Shown piece after piece: positions 10,046 to 18,568 of a stretch of 64,000 nt of DNA. A program made the position numbers and the translations under genes. The stretch's first letter is position 1, and each line of letters starts with the position of its first letter. The DNA is from Anaerolineales bacterium (GTDB lineage: Bacteria; Chloroflexota; Anaerolineae; Anaerolineales; Anaerolineaceae): NCBI GenBank assembly GCA_020060485.1, contig JAGVAB010000152.1, positions 1-64,000 of the forward strand, read 5' to 3'. The notes beneath the pieces were generated by a model. The model saw only the letters and a program-made list of their open reading frames with translations, did no database searches and had not been told where the DNA came from.

Positions 10046-10235
10046 GAAAGTGGAAACTCCCAAAAAATTGAGCATCACGCTGGTGAAAAGCCCGATCGGC
10101 TACCCGGTTCGCCAAAAGGCAACCGTGCGCGCCCTGGGGCTGCGAAAAATGAACCAGACCGTGTTGCAGGATGATACCGCAGTGATCAGAGGTATGATCG
10201 CGAAAGTCAGTCATCTGGTTCGCGTGGAAGAGTAG
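10038..10235 (+). CDS. rpmD: 50S ribosomal protein L30
   Basis: Small large-subunit protein. Most of the 65 residues match the 60-residue family core: [23 protein letters not shown], then [36 protein letters not shown] site inside the end of rpsE precedes the ATG, and the genes overlap by eight bases. Confidence 0.96.
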   Translation: MPKKVETPKKLSITLVKSPIGYPVRQKATVRALGLRKMNQTVLQDDTAVIRGMIAKVSHLVRVEE

Positions 10236-10243
10236 GTGTTGGT

Positions 10244-10699
10244 ATGAAATTGCACGATCTCACACCCAATGAAGGTGCTACCAGGAAGCGACATCGCAAG
10301 GGTCGCGGTATTGGTTCAGGTATGGGCAAAACCAGCGGACGTGGCCAAAAGGGCCAGAATGCCCGCTCCGGTTCGGGCGGTAAGTTGTACCGCCAGGGCG
10401 GCAACTTGCCGTTCTTCCGCCGGTTGCCCTTTATGCGCGGCGAGGGCTTCACTCCGCCCAATCAGGTGGAATACAACGAAGTTAACCTAGCTTTGTTGGC
10501 CAGCCGCTTTGCGGCCAATGACGAAGTGACGCCGGAAACATTGGCAAAAGCCAATTTGTTGAGCAAGACCAAAAACCCTGTTGTGATCCTGGGTCACGGA
10601 GAGATTTCAGTTCCGTTGAAGGTAAAGGTTCATCGTGTCAGCAAGGGCGCCCTCGCCAAAATCGAGGCTGCCGGCGGCACTGTCGAAATCATTGCTTGA
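10244..10699 (+). CDS. rplO: 50S ribosomal protein L15
   Basis: Large-subunit protein assembled late. The 151 residues start MKLHDLTPNEGATRKRHRKGRG. The Gly-rich region with GMGKTSGRGQKGQNARSG and the FFRRLPFMRGEGF motif are both diagnostic. The C-terminal domain ends in the usual VSKGALAKIEAAGGTVEII. Confidence 0.97.
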   Translation: MKLHDLTPNEGATRKRHRKGRGIGSGMGKTSGRGQKGQNARSGSGGKLYRQGGNLPFFRRLPFMRGEGFTPPNQVEYNEVNLALLASRFAANDEVTPETLAKANLLSKTKNPVVILGHGEISVPLKVKVHRVSKGALAKIEAAGGTVEIIA

Positions 10700-10726
10700 T
10701 CGGCTGAATATGGAGGAGACCTTCGC

Positions 10727-12064
10727 ATGAAGCGTTCAGCTTGGCGCTATCTCTGGAAGTCGGTTGATATTCGCAAGAAACTGCTGTTCACATTGGGTTT
10801 GCTGGCGATCTATCGCTTTGCTTCGAACATCCCTGTTCCCGGCATTGATCGGGAAGTTTTAGGTGCGCTTGCCACTTCTGGCGGGGCAGCCGGGAATTTG
10901 TTCAACCTTTTGGATTTGCTCTCTGGCGGCACGGTGTCGCGGTTTTCCATCCTGGCGATGGGCGTCTATCCGTACATTACCGCGCAAATTATCATTCAGC
11001 TCCTGGTGCCGATCATTCCGGCACTGGAGCGGAAGATGCGCGAAAATCCGCGGGAAGCTCAAAAATGGCAGGAAAAGTGGACAGTGATCCTCACCATTCC
11101 AATGGCGTTGCTGTCTGCGATTGGCCAGATCAATATTTTTAATTCGTTCCTTCCGGGTCAGTCAATCCTGGTGAACTATGGATTTCAGGCAGGATCGTGG
11201 CTGCCCACGCTGGCGGTTTTGTTCAGCATGATCGCCGGGACAATGTTTGCCATCTGGATTGGTCAGTTGATTTCTGAGTATGGTATTCCCAATCAGGGTC
11301 TTTCGCTGATCATCTTTGCCGGTATCGTTTCCCGTATTCCATTCAATCTGGCTGCAATCCTGCAGGACCGGCAGAATGGGTGGTGGTTATTCTCGCTGAC
11401 GGTTGTCATCCTGGCTTTGACCATCTTCGCCATCGTGTATGTGCAGCAGGGCCGCCGGTTTGTGCCGGTGCTTTTCCCTGGCCGCCGTGTAGGCAATCGG
11501 ATGTCGATGCCAGTACGCAGCAGTCTGCCTTTGATGGTGAACATGGCTGGTATGATCCCGCTTATTTTTGCACAGTCGATCATGACCTTCCCGGCTATTG
11601 TGGCCAGTTATTTTGTTGCCTCAAAAACGGAATGGTTGGCGAGTTTTGCAAGCAGTGTTCAGAACTTGTTTGGCGCAGGAAATTTGTGGTATTCGTTGAT
11701 CTATTTTGTGATGGTGGTGGCATTCACGTTCTTTTATACGGATGTGCTCTTCCAGCAGCAGAATTATGGCGACAACCTCAAACGGCAGGGTGCCCAAATC
11801 CCTGGTGTTACCCGGGGCGGGCCAACCCAGCGCCATCTGACCAAGATCCAGCGGCGGATCACGCTGCCTGGGGCGCTGTTCCTGGGTTTCATTGCGGTGT
11901 TGCCCTATGCCTTGAGCCTGGCGCTGCCTGGCGCCACTTCCAGCGTTTTCCTGGTATCTTCTGCCGGTTTGCTGATCGTGGTTGGTGTGGTGCGTGATAC
12001 GTTCAATATCATCGAGACCGAGTTGAAACTGCACGGTTACGATGAAGGGTTGATCAAAGGTTAG
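10727..12064 (+). CDS. secY: Protein translocase channel subunit SecY
   Basis: Integral membrane channel of the Sec translocon, working with SecE and SecA. The 445 residues show about ten hydrophobic segments. The N-terminal RFASNIPVPGIDRE region, the plug region and LLSGGTVSRFSILAMGVYPYI are conserved, as is the cytoplasmic loop with PFNLAAI. GGAGGAGACC precedes the ATG. It sits in the standard rplO-secY-adk-map order of the spc operon. Confidence 0.97.
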   Translation: MKRSAWRYLWKSVDIRKKLLFTLGLLAIYRFASNIPVPGIDREVLGALATSGGAAGNLFNLLDLLSGGTVSRFSILAMGVYPYITAQIIIQLLVPIIPALERKMRENPREAQKWQEKWTVILTIPMALLSAIGQINIFNSFLPGQSILVNYGFQAGSWLPTLAVLFSMIAGTMFAIWIGQLISEYGIPNQGLSLIIFAGIVSRIPFNLAAILQDRQNGWWLFSLTVVILALTIFAIVYVQQGRRFVPVLFPGRRVGNRMSMPVRSSLPLMVNMAGMIPLIFAQSIMTFPAIVASYFVASKTEWLASFASSVQNLFGAGNLWYSLIYFVMVVAFTFFYTDVLFQQQNYGDNLKRQGAQIPGVTRGGPTQRHLTKIQRRITLPGALFLGFIAVLPYALSLALPGATSSVFLVSSAGLLIVVGVVRDTFNIIETELKLHGYDEGLIKG

Positions 12065-12069
12065 GTTGG

Positions 12070-12729
12070 ATGATGTATATAGTATTGCTTGGCCCTCCTG
12101 GGGCGGGAAAAGGCACACAGGCTGCATTGATCTCTCAAGAGACGGGTTTGGTGCATGTTTCTTCTGGCGATATCTTTCGCGAGAATCTTAAAAATGAAAC
12201 GCCTCTGGGAAAACAGGCACAGGCATATATGGATCGGGGCGAGCTGGTTCCTGACGATTTGACGATCGCCATGGTAAAGGATCGGCTTGGCCAGCCCGAT
12301 TGCCAGAAGGGCGCATTGCTGGATGGTTTTCCGCGTACCCCACCGCAGGCTGAAGCCCTGGCGGCTTCGCTGGCGGAATGGGGAGCGGGTGTGGACCTCG
12401 TGCCGTATATTTCGGTTCCTGAAGAGGAGTTGATTGAACGGCTGAGCGGCCGCTGGACCAGCCAGAGCGGACGGGTGTATCATGCAAAATACAACCCGCC
12501 AAAAGTGCCCGGGCGTTGTGATGTGGATGGTTCTCCCCTGTATCAACGGGAGGATGATAAACCCGAAACCGTCAAGAACCGGATCAAGGTCTATCTTCAG
12601 CAGACGACACCATTAATTGACTACTATCGAAAGCAAGGGTTGCTGGTAGAGGTTGATGGCACCAAGTCTATTGAAGAAGTGGGCCAGGATTTGTTGGCGG
12701 CCATCGGCAAGGTTCAGAAACCGGGGTAA
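12070..12729 (+). CDS. adk: Adenylate kinase, long-LID form without the zinc cysteines
   Basis: Converts AMP and ATP to two ADP in the cytosol. The P-loop GPPGAGKGT is near residues 8-16, DGFPRTPPQAEAL carries the AMP-site motif, and the LID is the long form ending in LYQREDD. The four zinc-binding Cys seen in many long-LID enzymes are mostly replaced, with a single Cys left in RCDVDG. The 219 residues are a usual length. The second ATG at 12073 is an equally possible start. Confidence 0.96.
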   Translation: MMYIVLLGPPGAGKGTQAALISQETGLVHVSSGDIFRENLKNETPLGKQAQAYMDRGELVPDDLTIAMVKDRLGQPDCQKGALLDGFPRTPPQAEALAASLAEWGAGVDLVPYISVPEEELIERLSGRWTSQSGRVYHAKYNPPKVPGRCDVDGSPLYQREDDKPETVKNRIKVYLQQTTPLIDYYRKQGLLVEVDGTKSIEEVGQDLLAAIGKVQKPG

Positions 12730-12732
12730 GCA

Positions 12733-13563
12733 ATGTCCTGGGAGCGGCAGATTAACATCAAGAGTACGCATGAATTGGAAATCATGCGCAGCGCCGGGAA
12801 GATCAATGCCGAGGCTTTAGCCGCCGCGGCCGCCCTCATCCGGCCTGGCATTACCACTGCGGACCTGAATGCTGCTGCTGAAGAAGTTCTGCGCAAACAT
12901 GGGGTATTCTCGCCTTTCAAGAATTACCCCGGGCCGTACCCATATCCATGCAGCACGACGATCAGTGTCAATGAGGAGCTGGTGCATGGCATTCCCAGTG
13001 CGAAGCGCAAGCTTAAGCAAGGGGATATCGTCTCGGTGGATTGTGGAACGGTGTATGAAGGTTTCGTGGCCGACTCGGCTTTTTCGGCCGGCGTGGGTGA
13101 AATTTCGCCCAAGGCGCAGAAATTGCTGGAAGTGACTGAGCAGGCGTTGTACGCCGGTATTGCTGCCATGAAGGTTGGCAACACGGTTGGCGATGTGAGT
13201 GCCGCCATTCAGGCTGCCGCAGAAGGCCAGGGTTTCTACCTGACCCGGGAATATACGGGGCACGGTGTTGGCCGCCAGATGCACGAAGGTCCGCAGTTGC
13301 CCAATTATGGCACAGCGGGGCGCGGCATGAAACTGCGGGCAGGGATGACAATTGCCCTGGAGCCGATGGTTCTGGCAGGCACAGATGCAACCCGGGTGCT
13401 GGATGACCAGTGGACGGTGATTTCATCAGATCGCTCACTGACCGCCCACTTTGAGCATTCGGTTGCCGTAACGCTCAATGGTCCCTTGATCCTGACTCTT
13501 CTGGACAATGGCAGAGGGCCAGGGCAAATTGGGCCAGGGCTGGCAGGAAAACTGGACAATTAA
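12733..13563 (+). CDS. map: Methionine aminopeptidase, type I
   Basis: Removes the initiator Met from nascent proteins using two metal ions. The sequence keeps the metal ligands: the two Asp in VSVDCGTVYEGFVADSAF, the His in YTGHGVGRQMHE, the Glu in ALEPMV and the Glu in HFEHSVAVT. At 276 residues it has a C-terminal tail about 25 longer than usual. It lies three bases after adk, and its last bases contain the -35 of the next promoter. Confidence 0.96.
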   Translation: MSWERQINIKSTHELEIMRSAGKINAEALAAAAALIRPGITTADLNAAAEEVLRKHGVFSPFKNYPGPYPYPCSTTISVNEELVHGIPSAKRKLKQGDIVSVDCGTVYEGFVADSAFSAGVGEISPKAQKLLEVTEQALYAGIAAMKVGNTVGDVSAAIQAAAEGQGFYLTREYTGHGVGRQMHEGPQLPNYGTAGRGMKLRAGMTIALEPMVLAGTDATRVLDDQWTVISSDRSLTAHFEHSVAVTLNGPLILTLLDNGRGPGQIGPGLAGKLDN

Positions 13564-13581
13564 TCGAAGTGCCGTTATAAT
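13553..13581 (+). promoter_or_regulatory. Promoter for the rpmJ-rpsM-rpsK-rpsD-rpoA group
   Basis: TGGACA at 13553-13558, 17 bases, then TATAAT at 13576-13581, a near-consensus housekeeping promoter. The -35 lies inside the 3' end of map. The predicted start of transcription is about 35 bases before rpmJ, so the alpha-operon genes can be expressed apart from the spc operon. Confidence 0.7.
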
Positions 13582-13624
13582 TGTGACTTTGGTCTGATAA
13601 GTTGAGTAACGTAAGGAGAGCACC

Positions 13625-13738
13625 ATGAAAGTTACAGCGTCCATCAAGAAGCGCTGTTCCAAGTGCAAAATTGTAAAACGGCAGGGCATATTATATGTGA
13701 TCTGCGAAAATCCTAATCATAAGCAGCGACAGGGATAG
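13625..13738 (+). CDS. rpmJ: 50S ribosomal protein L36
   Basis: A 37-residue protein, the standard L36 length. The zinc ligands are Cys11, Cys14, Cys27 and His32, giving the short zinc-ribbon form. AAGGAGAG lies seven bases before the ATG. It sits between map and rpsM, where L36 usually follows infA. infA itself is absent here. Confidence 0.95.
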   Translation: MKVTASIKKRCSKCKIVKRQGILYVICENPNHKQRQG

Positions 13739-13749
13739 GGATAAGGCAT

Positions 13750-14139
13750 ATGGCACGTATTGAAGGTATTGATCTTCCGCGCGACAAGCGCATTGATGTG
13801 GCTTTGACCTATATTTATGGCATTGGTCCATTCCGGTCAAAACAAATTTTGGCAGACGCAAAGGTGAGCCCTGATACTCGTGTGCGTGATTTGACAGAGT
13901 CAGAAGTTGGTTCCCTGCGTGATTTCATCACCAAGAGCTACACCGTGGAAGGTGATTTGCGGCGCGAAGTTCAGATGAACATCAAGCGCCTGATCGAAAT
14001 TGGCTGCTATCGTGGGCTGCGGCATCGCCGCAACTTACCGGTGCATGGCCAACGCACAAAAACCAACGCGCGTACCCGCAAAGGCCCAAAGAAGACTGTG
14101 GCCGGTCGTGGTCGCCGCCGTGGTTCTGCGAAGAAGTAG
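13750..14139 (+). CDS. rpsM: 30S ribosomal protein S13
   Basis: Small-subunit head protein contacting P-site tRNA and L5. The 129 residues start [26 protein letters not shown]. The C-terminal signature [25 protein letters not shown] is present, with a basic tail. It is the second gene behind the internal promoter at 13.55 kb. The 122 bases after it hold no gene. Confidence 0.97.
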   Translation: MARIEGIDLPRDKRIDVALTYIYGIGPFRSKQILADAKVSPDTRVRDLTESEVGSLRDFITKSYTVEGDLRREVQMNIKRLIEIGCYRGLRHRRNLPVHGQRTKTNARTRKGPKKTVAGRGRRRGSAKK

Positions 14140-14261
14140 TCTTTGGCAGAGGCATGATCTGGTTGGTTACGGGTTCCTTCCTTCTACCCGCGGCTGGCTG
14201 GCCGGACACGGCTTTTGTTAGGGAAACGATGAATTTGCTGAAAGGTTTATAGCGAGGTATT

Positions 14262-14663
14262 ATGGCACAGAATGTACGATCATCGCGTCGTGGCAGTACG
14301 CGTAAGGTGAAGCGGTCACTGTCCTCGGCTCACGTACACATTTACGTGACTTTTAACAATACCATTGTGACGGTTACCGACCAGCAGGGCAACACTGTTT
14401 GCTGGGCAAGTTCCGGATCGGCTGGTTTCAAAGGCTCTCGCAAGAGCACGCCCTTTGCAGCGCGTTTGGCTGCAGAGCAGGCCATGAAAACAGCCCAGAC
14501 AATGGGAGTCCAGGAAGTGGATGTGATCGTGAAAGGCCCCGGCCCCGGCCGTGAGTCATCCATTCGGGCGATTCAGGGTATGGGCATTAAGGTCCGGTCG
14601 ATTTCAGATGCAACTCCGGTGCCGCACAACGGCTGCCGGCCGCCCAAAAAACGCCGCGTGTAA
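14262..14663 (+). CDS. rpsK: 30S ribosomal protein S11
   Basis: Platform protein of the small subunit at the mRNA exit. The 133 residues contain [37 protein letters not shown] and the C-terminal [12 protein letters not shown], all diagnostic. AGCGAGGTATT precedes the ATG, and 15 bases separate it from rpsD. Confidence 0.97.
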   Translation: MAQNVRSSRRGSTRKVKRSLSSAHVHIYVTFNNTIVTVTDQQGNTVCWASSGSAGFKGSRKSTPFAARLAAEQAMKTAQTMGVQEVDVIVKGPGPGRESSIRAIQGMGIKVRSISDATPVPHNGCRPPKKRRV

Positions 14664-14678
14664 TGGAGAAGGAAGCAT

Positions 14679-15320
14679 ATGGCTAGATATACTGGACCGG
14701 CATGTAAATTATGCCGGCGAGAAGGTGAAAAACTGTTTTTGAAAGGCGAGCGCTGCTTTACCGCCAAATGCGCTTTTGACCGCCGGGCATATGCGCCTGG
14801 TGAACATGGCCCTGCCAGTCAAATGCGTCGGCGCGGTAGCGAGTCTGACTATTCTCGCCAGTTGCGTGCCAAGCAAAAGGCGCGCCGGATCTACGGCGTT
14901 TTGGAACGCCAGTTCCGCCGCTATTTTTCGATGGCACAGAAGCGCACCGGTTTGACCGGCTTGACGCTGTTGCAGACCCTGGAAAGCCGCCTGGATAATG
15001 TGGTTTACCGCCTGGGTTATGCCGCCAGCCGCAATGAAGCCCGCCAATTGGTAAGCCATGGTCACTTCATGGTCAATGGCCGCCGCACTGATGTGCCTTC
15101 AATGGTTGTAAAGCCCGGTGATGAACTGGAAGTTCGCCCCAGCTCTCGCACGACCCCTTATTTCAAGGAATTGCGTGACCTGGCCGAGAAGCGTCAATGC
15201 ATTACCTGGCTGGAACGGGATTTGAACAATTTGTCCGGACGCATGCATCGCTTGCCAGAACGCGGCGAGATCGATGGCAATTTGGATGAACAGTTGATCG
15301 TTGAGTACTATTCCAGATAA
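14679..15320 (+). CDS. rpsD: 30S ribosomal protein S4, zinc-ribbon form
   Basis: Assembly initiator of the 30S body and a decoding-fidelity protein. The 213 residues start [16 protein letters not shown], with Cys9, Cys12, Cys26 and Cys31 forming the N-terminal zinc site that some S4 proteins lack. The S4 RNA-binding domain with [15 protein letters not shown] and [14 protein letters not shown] follows. Confidence 0.97.
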   Translation: MARYTGPACKLCRREGEKLFLKGERCFTAKCAFDRRAYAPGEHGPASQMRRRGSESDYSRQLRAKQKARRIYGVLERQFRRYFSMAQKRTGLTGLTLLQTLESRLDNVVYRLGYAASRNEARQLVSHGHFMVNGRRTDVPSMVVKPGDELEVRPSSRTTPYFKELRDLAEKRQCITWLERDLNNLSGRMHRLPERGEIDGNLDEQLIVEYYSR

Positions 15321-15375
15321 TACTAGAGATTCCGGTGCGCGGTCGTCTTAAGGTGCATTGGAGAAGGAATGAAAC

Positions 15376-16350
15376 GTGAGTGCTCTAAGTAATATGGTGA
15401 CCCCAAAGGTCGAACGAGAAGCTGAAGCCCGTAACTATGGCAAGTTTGTCATCGGCCCTCTGGAACGAGGGTACGGCATCACCCTGGGCAATGCCCTGCG
15501 GCGGGTGCTGCTCTCTTCCCTTGAGGGAGCGGCAGTAACATCTGTACGAATCACGGATGTGCTGCATGAGTTCAGTGATATTCCCGGCGTCCGCGAGGAC
15601 GTGGTTCAGGTGATCTTGCAGCTCAAACTGCTTCGCATGATGCTGCATGATGTCGATAGCGCTTACCTTCACCTTGAAGTGCATGGTGAAGGTGTGGTCA
15701 CGGCGGCGGATATTCAGGTGCCGGCTGAGGTTGAAATTGTCAACCCGGATTTGTACCTCTTCACCGTTGATGATCCCAAGACCCATCTTGAATTTGATTT
15801 CACAGTCGAGCGCGGGCGGGGTTATTCGCCTGCCAATGAACGCAGCGGCCGGCTTCCGATTGGCGATCTGCCGATCGATGCCATTTTTGGGCCGGTGCAG
15901 CGCGTGAACTGGACGGTGGGTTCTGCCCGCGTGGGCCAGAGTACCAATTATGACCGGCTGATCCTTGAGATCTGGACGGATGGGACTCGCAGCCCGGAGA
16001 ATTCGTTGTCGACGGCTTCCATGATCCTGATCGATCATCTGCGCTATATCTCTGGCATCACCGAAGAAATGCTGATGGTCATCCCTGATGAAGTGGAGAC
16101 TGGCAGTCACCTGACCAGTGAAGCCGCTGAGACTCCGATCGAAAACCTGGATCTTTCCGTGCGGGTGTTCAACTCACTTAAACGTACTGGAATAACCACG
16201 GTCGGGAATGTGTTGGAGTTGCTGGAAAAAGGTGAAGATGCTGTAATGTCCATTCGCAACTTCGGCGAGAAGAGCCTGGATGAACTGCGCGACAAGATGA
16301 AGGAAAAGGGCTTCCTTCTGGACGAAGATTCTGAAACGGAGAATGATTAG
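15376..16350 (+). CDS. rpoA: RNA polymerase alpha subunit
   Basis: Scaffold for RNA polymerase assembly and contact for activators and UP elements. It starts at GTG 15376 after a GAGAAGGA site. The 324 residues carry the N-terminal dimerisation domain (GPLERGYGITLGNALRRVLLSS) and a C-terminal domain whose helix-hairpin-helix region includes LDLSVRVFNSLKRTGI and NFGEKSLDEL. Two bases separate it from rplQ. Confidence 0.97.
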   Translation: MSALSNMVTPKVEREAEARNYGKFVIGPLERGYGITLGNALRRVLLSSLEGAAVTSVRITDVLHEFSDIPGVREDVVQVILQLKLLRMMLHDVDSAYLHLEVHGEGVVTAADIQVPAEVEIVNPDLYLFTVDDPKTHLEFDFTVERGRGYSPANERSGRLPIGDLPIDAIFGPVQRVNWTVGSARVGQSTNYDRLILEIWTDGTRSPENSLSTASMILIDHLRYISGITEEMLMVIPDEVETGSHLTSEAAETPIENLDLSVRVFNSLKRTGITTVGNVLELLEKGEDAVMSIRNFGEKSLDELRDKMKEKGFLLDEDSETEND

Positions 16351-16352
16351 AG

Positions 16353-16733
16353 ATGCGGCATCAAGTATATGGAAAGAAACTTTCTCGCAGCAAGGACCAG
16401 CGAACGGCCCTGCGACGGACGATGATCCGTCAGCTTTTCATGAATGAAAAGATCAGCACCACCAAGGCCAAGGCTATCGCCATTCGCGGCGAAGCGGAAC
16501 GCCTGATCACATTGGCCCGCAACAGTGAAAAGGGCAGTGATGTGGATAAGGTGAATGCCCGCCGTTTGGCGGCCAAGAAGCTGGGTGGAGCACCGCTCGA
16601 GGTCAAAAAGCTGTTTGAAGAAATTGGCCCGCGTTATGCCAACCGCAATGGCGGCTACACGCGAATGTTCAAGCTTGGCATGCGTCAGGGTGACGCGGCC
16701 GAAGTTGTCGTGCTCGAACTGGTTGAAGAGTAG
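16353..16733 (+). CDS. rplQ: 50S ribosomal protein L17
   Basis: Large-subunit protein at the tunnel exit. The 126 residues start MRHQVYGKKLSRSKDQRTALRR and carry the family motif ISTTKAKAIAIRGEAERLITLAR, then RYANRNGGYTRMFKLG. It follows rpoA with a two-base gap, as in most alpha operons. Confidence 0.97.
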   Translation: MRHQVYGKKLSRSKDQRTALRRTMIRQLFMNEKISTTKAKAIAIRGEAERLITLARNSEKGSDVDKVNARRLAAKKLGGAPLEVKKLFEEIGPRYANRNGGYTRMFKLGMRQGDAAEVVVLELVEE

Positions 16734-16759
16734 ACCATCCGGGAAAATTCCGGACGGGA

Positions 16760-17527
16760 ATGGCACGTTACCAAGTTACTTTAGCTTACGATGGCACGGA
16801 ATTCCTGGGGTTTCAGCGCCAGGAGACGGAAGCACGTACCGTCCAGGGTGAAATCGAAGCAGCACTGCGCTGTTTGAACTGGCAGGAGGAATCCATTCTG
16901 GCTGCCGGACGAACGGATACCGGGGTGCATGCTTCGGGGCAGGTGATCGCCTTTGACCTGGAATGGAAGCATCCGTTGGAGGCGCTGCAAAATGCCCTGA
17001 ATGCCCATTTGCCGCCCGACATTGCAGTGAGCAGGGTTAGGGAAGCGCCTGCGGACTTTCATCCGCGTTATGACGCCCGGTTTCGCACGTATGCATATAC
17101 GATCTATTGCGAACCTGTCCGGCACCCGCTGCGTGATCGTTATGCATGGCGTGTTTGGCCCCCGGTGACGGAGGCGGACTTGAACCGGGCAGCAGCTTTG
17201 CTGCCTGGCATACACGACTTTGCTGCCTTGGGCACGCCGCCGCCCCGCAAGGGGGGCAGCACCCGCCGAACGATCTACAGGGCGGCCTGGCAAACCCAGG
17301 TCAGCGGTATGCGGTTCGAAATTACCGCCAATGCTTTCCTTTACCATATGGTCAGACGGCTTGTATTTCTGAACGTGATGGTGGCTGCAGGCAAGATCAG
17401 CCTGGAGAGTCTCTTGGCAGGATTGCAGGCTTTTCAACCGCAAATCCCTGGCCTGGCACCGCCGCAAGGTCTGGTTTTGACAGAAGTGCGCTTCAAGGAT
17501 GAGAATGCCATCGAAGGCGAAGAGTGA
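16760..17527 (+). CDS. truA: tRNA pseudouridine(38-40) synthase TruA
   Basis: Isomerises uridines 38-40 in the tRNA anticodon stem. The catalytic Asp lies in AAGRTDTGVHASGQVIAF, and FHPRYDARFRTYAYTI and NAFLYHMVRRLV are further TruA motifs. At 255 residues it has the normal length. The site before the ATG is poor (CCGGACGGGA), so expression may be low. The rplQ-truA-rplM-rpsI order is widespread. Confidence 0.95.
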   Translation: MARYQVTLAYDGTEFLGFQRQETEARTVQGEIEAALRCLNWQEESILAAGRTDTGVHASGQVIAFDLEWKHPLEALQNALNAHLPPDIAVSRVREAPADFHPRYDARFRTYAYTIYCEPVRHPLRDRYAWRVWPPVTEADLNRAAALLPGIHDFAALGTPPPRKGGSTRRTIYRAAWQTQVSGMRFEITANAFLYHMVRRLVFLNVMVAAGKISLESLLAGLQAFQPQIPGLAPPQGLVLTEVRFKDENAIEGEE

Positions 17528-17576
17528 TTTGAGATTTGTACAGAAGGTTTAATGCCTTGACTGTGAGTGGAGAAGA

Positions 17577-18011
17577 ATGATGACAATGGAAAAAACCTAT
17601 GTCATTAAGGGCAAAACAGAACCCAACTGGATCCTGGTAGATGCCAAGGATCAGAGTTTGGGACGCCTGGCTACCCAGATTGCACAATATATTCTGGGCA
17701 AGCACAAACCGACATATACTCCCGGTGTGGACATGGGCGATGAGGTGGTGGTGATTAATGCAGCTCACCTGAGCTTCACCCAGAAACGCCTGGAAGAAAA
17801 GATGTATTACTGGCACACTTCATACCCTGGCGGTTTGAAGGAAATGACCTTGAAAGATATGCTGGAAAAGCATCCGGAGCGCGTGCTTCGCAAGGCGGTT
17901 TGGGGGATGATCCCTCATAACAAGCTCGGCCGGCATTTGATCAAGCGGTTGCGGATTTATCCTGAGGCTGAGCATGCTCATGAAGCCCAGAATCCCCAAC
18001 TGGTTGCATAA
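17577..18011 (+). CDS. rplM: 50S ribosomal protein L13
   Basis: Early-assembling large-subunit protein. The 144 residues include WILVDAKDQSLGRLATQIA and the motif EKHPERVLRKAVWGMIPHNKLGR. There are three possible ATGs at 17577, 17580 and 17586. GGAG at 17569-17572 is best spaced for 17580. It is co-transcribed with rpsI. Confidence 0.96.
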   Translation: MMTMEKTYVIKGKTEPNWILVDAKDQSLGRLATQIAQYILGKHKPTYTPGVDMGDEVVVINAAHLSFTQKRLEEKMYYWHTSYPGGLKEMTLKDMLEKHPERVLRKAVWGMIPHNKLGRHLIKRLRIYPEAEHAHEAQNPQLVA

Positions 18012-18028
18012 GGATTTGAGGAGAGACT

Positions 18029-18424
18029 ATGTCTGTTCGATATTATGAGGGTATTGGTCGCCGCAAGGAAAGCACAGCTCGCGTTCGCGTGATGGAAGGC
18101 ACTGGCCTGTTCACTGTGAATGACAAAACCCTGGAAGAGTACTTTACTCGTCTGGGCGATGCTGAAGCCATCCTGGCAGTTCTGGAAGCCTATGGGCGGA
18201 ATCGTTCCAGCTTTGATATTACTGTGAAGGTCAATGGCGGCGGCGTAACCGGTCAGACCGATTCGGTGCAGCTTGGTTTGGCACGCTCGCTGGTTAAGTA
18301 TGACCCGAATTGTGTCTCAGTACTGCGCAAGGGTGGTTTCATGACCCGCGACCCACGCATCAAGGAACGCAAGAAACCAGGTTTGAAGCGCGCCCGCAAG
18401 GCCCCGACCTACACCAAGCGTTAG
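18029..18424 (+). CDS. rpsI: 30S ribosomal protein S9
   Basis: Head protein whose C-terminal tail reaches the P-site tRNA. The 131 residues begin with YYEGIGRRKESTARV and end RDPRIKERKKPGLKRARKAPTYTKR, with the family's terminal Lys-Arg. It is the last gene of the translation block, followed by a strong terminator. Confidence 0.97.
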   Translation: MSVRYYEGIGRRKESTARVRVMEGTGLFTVNDKTLEEYFTRLGDAEAILAVLEAYGRNRSSFDITVKVNGGGVTGQTDSVQLGLARSLVKYDPNCVSVLRKGGFMTRDPRIKERKKPGLKRARKAPTYTKR

Positions 18425-18492
18425 ATCGCTGGTTCACTTCGTTTGCCAGGCTTTTCAGACTGGCACAATGAACAATGTTCGTTTAATTCTTA

Positions 18493-18525
18493 CACCGGCG
18501 GCAGCCTGCCGCCGGTGCTGTTTTT
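18493..18525 (+). terminator. Intrinsic terminator after the ribosomal protein block
   Basis: Perfect 11-bp GC-rich stem, arms 18493-18503 and 18507-18517 with a 3-base loop, followed by CTG and a T5 run. It sits 68 bases after rpsI and before mazG. Confidence 0.9.
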
Positions 18526-18568
18526 GAACAGCGAAACCTTGCATTACCTGAGGGTAGAGGTGCACCCC

